This document shows positions 62,482-64,000 of a stretch of DNA of 64,000 nt, in pieces; the stretch's first letter is position 1, and each line of letters begins with the position of its first letter. Source of the stretch: Fibrivirga algicola (GTDB taxonomy: Bacteria; Bacteroidota; Bacteroidia; Cytophagales; Spirosomataceae). Made by a program: the position numbers and the translations under genes. The notes under the pieces are model-generated. The model saw only the letters and a program-made list of their open reading frames with translations. It made no database searches and was not told the origin of the DNA. The stretch is from contig NZ_WAEL01000005.1 in the NCBI RefSeq assembly GCF_011742925.1, positions 372,001-436,000 on the forward strand. The letters are read 5' to 3'.

Positions 62482-63291
62482 ATGGAAATTAAATTTAGCT
62501 ATATAGAAGAACCGCTACCAACGCGAAAAAATAGCCAATTCCCCAAAGTAACTATAATCACAGCAACTTATAATGCAGGTAACTATTTAGAGGAATGTAT
62601 ATCTAGCGTTCTCAATCAATCTTACGATAATATTGAATACATTGTTATTGATGGGGGATCAACAGACTCAACAATCAATATAATTGAAACATACCAGCAC
62701 AGACTAGCATACTGGATAAGTGAGCCTGATGCTGGTATCTACGATGCATGGAACAAAGGTATTTCAAAAGCTACAGGAAACTGGTTAGTTTTTATAGGTG
62801 CCGACGATCAACTTTTGCCAGATGCTGTCCGACTGTATATAGAGCACATCATTAATCATCCTAATTGTGAAAATCTTCAGTTTGTTTCGTCCCAGATTCA
62901 ACTAATTGATGAGAGATCAAACTATCTTGAAACGGTAGGGCAGCCTTGGCGATGGGAATTGTTTAGAAAAAGTATGGTAACCTGGCACGTCGGTACGTTT
63001 CACTCATGTTCCTTGTTTAGAATGTATGGTGTGTATGATGATACGTTTAAAATTTCGGGAGACTATGAATTTTTGCTTAGAGCTGGAAGTAGGCTAATTG
63101 CCTCATATATGCCTTCTGTTACTGCAAAAATGCGTGTAGGTGGTATAAGCGGGAGTAATCTTCTTAAAGCAAGCCAGGAAACATACAGGGCTAAAATTAA
63201 GAATAATGTATTGTCTCCTATTACTGGGAGAGTGCTAATGGTTATTGATTCTGTCAGATTACTATTTACAAAAGTGACTACTCCTAAATAA
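62482..63291 (+). CDS. family 2 glycosyltransferase
   Basis: A 269-residue GT2 enzyme with KVTIITATYNAGNYL, IDGGSTDSTI, SEPDAGIYDAWNKGIS and FIGADDQLLP. It resembles the enzyme at 59981-60727. It converges with the methyltransferase gene, with 2 bases between stop codons. Confidence 0.92.
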   Translation: MEIKFSYIEEPLPTRKNSQFPKVTIITATYNAGNYLEECISSVLNQSYDNIEYIVIDGGSTDSTINIIETYQHRLAYWISEPDAGIYDAWNKGISKATGNWLVFIGADDQLLPDAVRLYIEHIINHPNCENLQFVSSQIQLIDERSNYLETVGQPWRWELFRKSMVTWHVGTFHSCSLFRMYGVYDDTFKISGDYEFLLRAGSRLIASYMPSVTAKMRVGGISGSNLLKASQETYRAKIKNNVLSPITGRVLMVIDSVRLLFTKVTTPK

Positions 63292-63293
63292 AT

Positions 63294-63974
63294 TTAATGA
63301 GTTTTTGCCACAGCAACTACTGCGTACTGTAGGTATTCCATATCCTCGATAGCGTTGAATAGCAGACTGTTAAGAATTTTGAAGTTTTTGTACCCTTTTA
63401 TATTTAGCTCTTTAATAGAGTTTATCCCTTCCACCATTCTAATTTCGTAATCTACTTCTGTGAAAAGACGTACAATACTCTTTTTTGTAAAAAATCTTAG
63501 GTGGGTTTTGTCGAATATGCCCGAGTCGGTTTGTGGAAAATCCTTGTTAATAATTATTTGATAGACCGCATCAAAAAATCTTATATTAGGGATTGAGCAA
63601 ACTATTATTCCTTTATCCGTAAGGTACGATTTGCATAATTCAAGCGCCGCAACTGGATTGACTAAATGCTCTAAAACGTCGTTGAAGACAATGCAGTCAA
63701 ATTTTTTTCCATTTAGGTTTAGATTTTCGTCAAAAACTGTATTGTAAACCCTATCCAATAATACTTCTGCCAACTTTGCTGCCTTTTCGTCAGGCTCTAT
63801 TCCCCATACTGTAGACCCGTAGTGTTCTTTCACTGCAGCTCCAAACACACCGCTACTACAGCCTACGTCCAACAAAGACTTAGTATCAGGTGAAATGTAT
63901 TTTAACATTTCATCTCTATTTTGAGCATAATATTGTCTATCCTTGGCTGAGTACTCTTTATGTAGTGGCTTCAT
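63294..63974 (-). CDS. class I SAM-dependent methyltransferase
   Basis: A 226-residue methyltransferase. Motif I is LLDVGCSSGVFG, followed by GIEPDEKAAKLA and FNDVLEHLVNP, the pattern of Methyltransf_23-type enzymes common in polysaccharide loci. It may methylate a sugar of the surface polysaccharide; the substrate is not known. The 26 bases after its start to the window end hold nothing recognisable. Confidence 0.92.
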   Translation of the reverse strand: MKPLHKEYSAKDRQYYAQNRDEMLKYISPDTKSLLDVGCSSGVFGAAVKEHYGSTVWGIEPDEKAAKLAEVLLDRVYNTVFDENLNLNGKKFDCIVFNDVLEHLVNPVAALELCKSYLTDKGIIVCSIPNIRFFDAVYQIIINKDFPQTDSGIFDKTHLRFFTKKSIVRLFTEVDYEIRMVEGINSIKELNIKGYKNFKILNSLLFNAIEDMEYLQYAVVAVAKTH

Positions 63975-64000
63975 TAAATGCTTATGGTTGTTCCTGTACA

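Overview
The window looks like a chromosomal piece of a Bacteroidota bacterium of the order Cytophagales, most like a Spirosoma relative. The evidence is a set of TAnnTTTG promoter boxes, few Shine-Dalgarno sites, a secreted PA14 protein with a type IX secretion C-terminal tail, and RicT, DUF1573, Wzi-like and HGSNAT-like proteins typical of that group. Base composition is near half GC up to about 56 kb and clearly AT-rich from about 57.8 kb to the end. This is an estimate by eye. No species was identified by search.

Layout. 1-4 kb: a leftward operon with an HdrC-like membrane iron-sulfur protein, an HdrB-like cysteine-rich protein, a conserved protein of unknown function, a small membrane protein and a truncated SDR. 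4.1 kb: tRNA-Phe with its own promoter and terminator. 4.3-16.3 kb: mixed housekeeping and accessory genes, including a DUF2279 protein, a PQQ dehydrogenase with a cytochrome c domain, two membrane proteins of likely glycan metabolism, a VanX-like dipeptidase, an SpmA-SpmB fusion, an isochorismatase-like hydrolase, a lipoprotein, an HGSNAT-like acyltransferase and a Gfo/Idh/MocA oxidoreductase. 16.7-29.6 kb: a beta-helix/PA14 secreted protein, an M16 peptidase and a 1746-residue surface protein. A tight cluster of three DnaA boxes lies at 24.2 kb, a candidate replication origin or DnaA regulatory site. 29.9-41.1 kb: gltX, ridA, an arsenosugar-type glycosyltransferase, a KdsD-like isomerase, recQ, purD, ricT, an SDR and an epimerase. 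41.3-48.5 kb: a sulfatase, a PHD-like 2-oxoglutarate oxygenase joined to nuoK, nuoJ, an unusually long nuoI, and a fused E1 2-oxoacid dehydrogenase. 48.8-52.7 kb: a DUF1573 protein, an SPFH protein, an esterase and a serine hydrolase. 52.9-64 kb: a polysaccharide locus with a priming phosphoglycosyltransferase, a Wzi-like porin, a repeat solenoid protein, five family 2 glycosyltransferases and a methyltransferase.

Most notable. The nuoI-nuoJ-nuoK operon ends in a gene for an EGLN/PHD-like prolyl hydroxylase whose start codon overlaps the nuoK stop. NuoI in the same operon carries a proline-rich tail of about 310 residues with six FRPxMKP motifs. I infer a possible enzyme-substrate pair linking oxygen to respiratory complex I. 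At the DNA level, the octamer GGTACGTT/AACGTACC occurs 33 times (about 2 expected by chance), and at least six to eight long imperfect palindromes with mutually unrelated sequences fill short intergenic gaps, most of them touching a stop codon.
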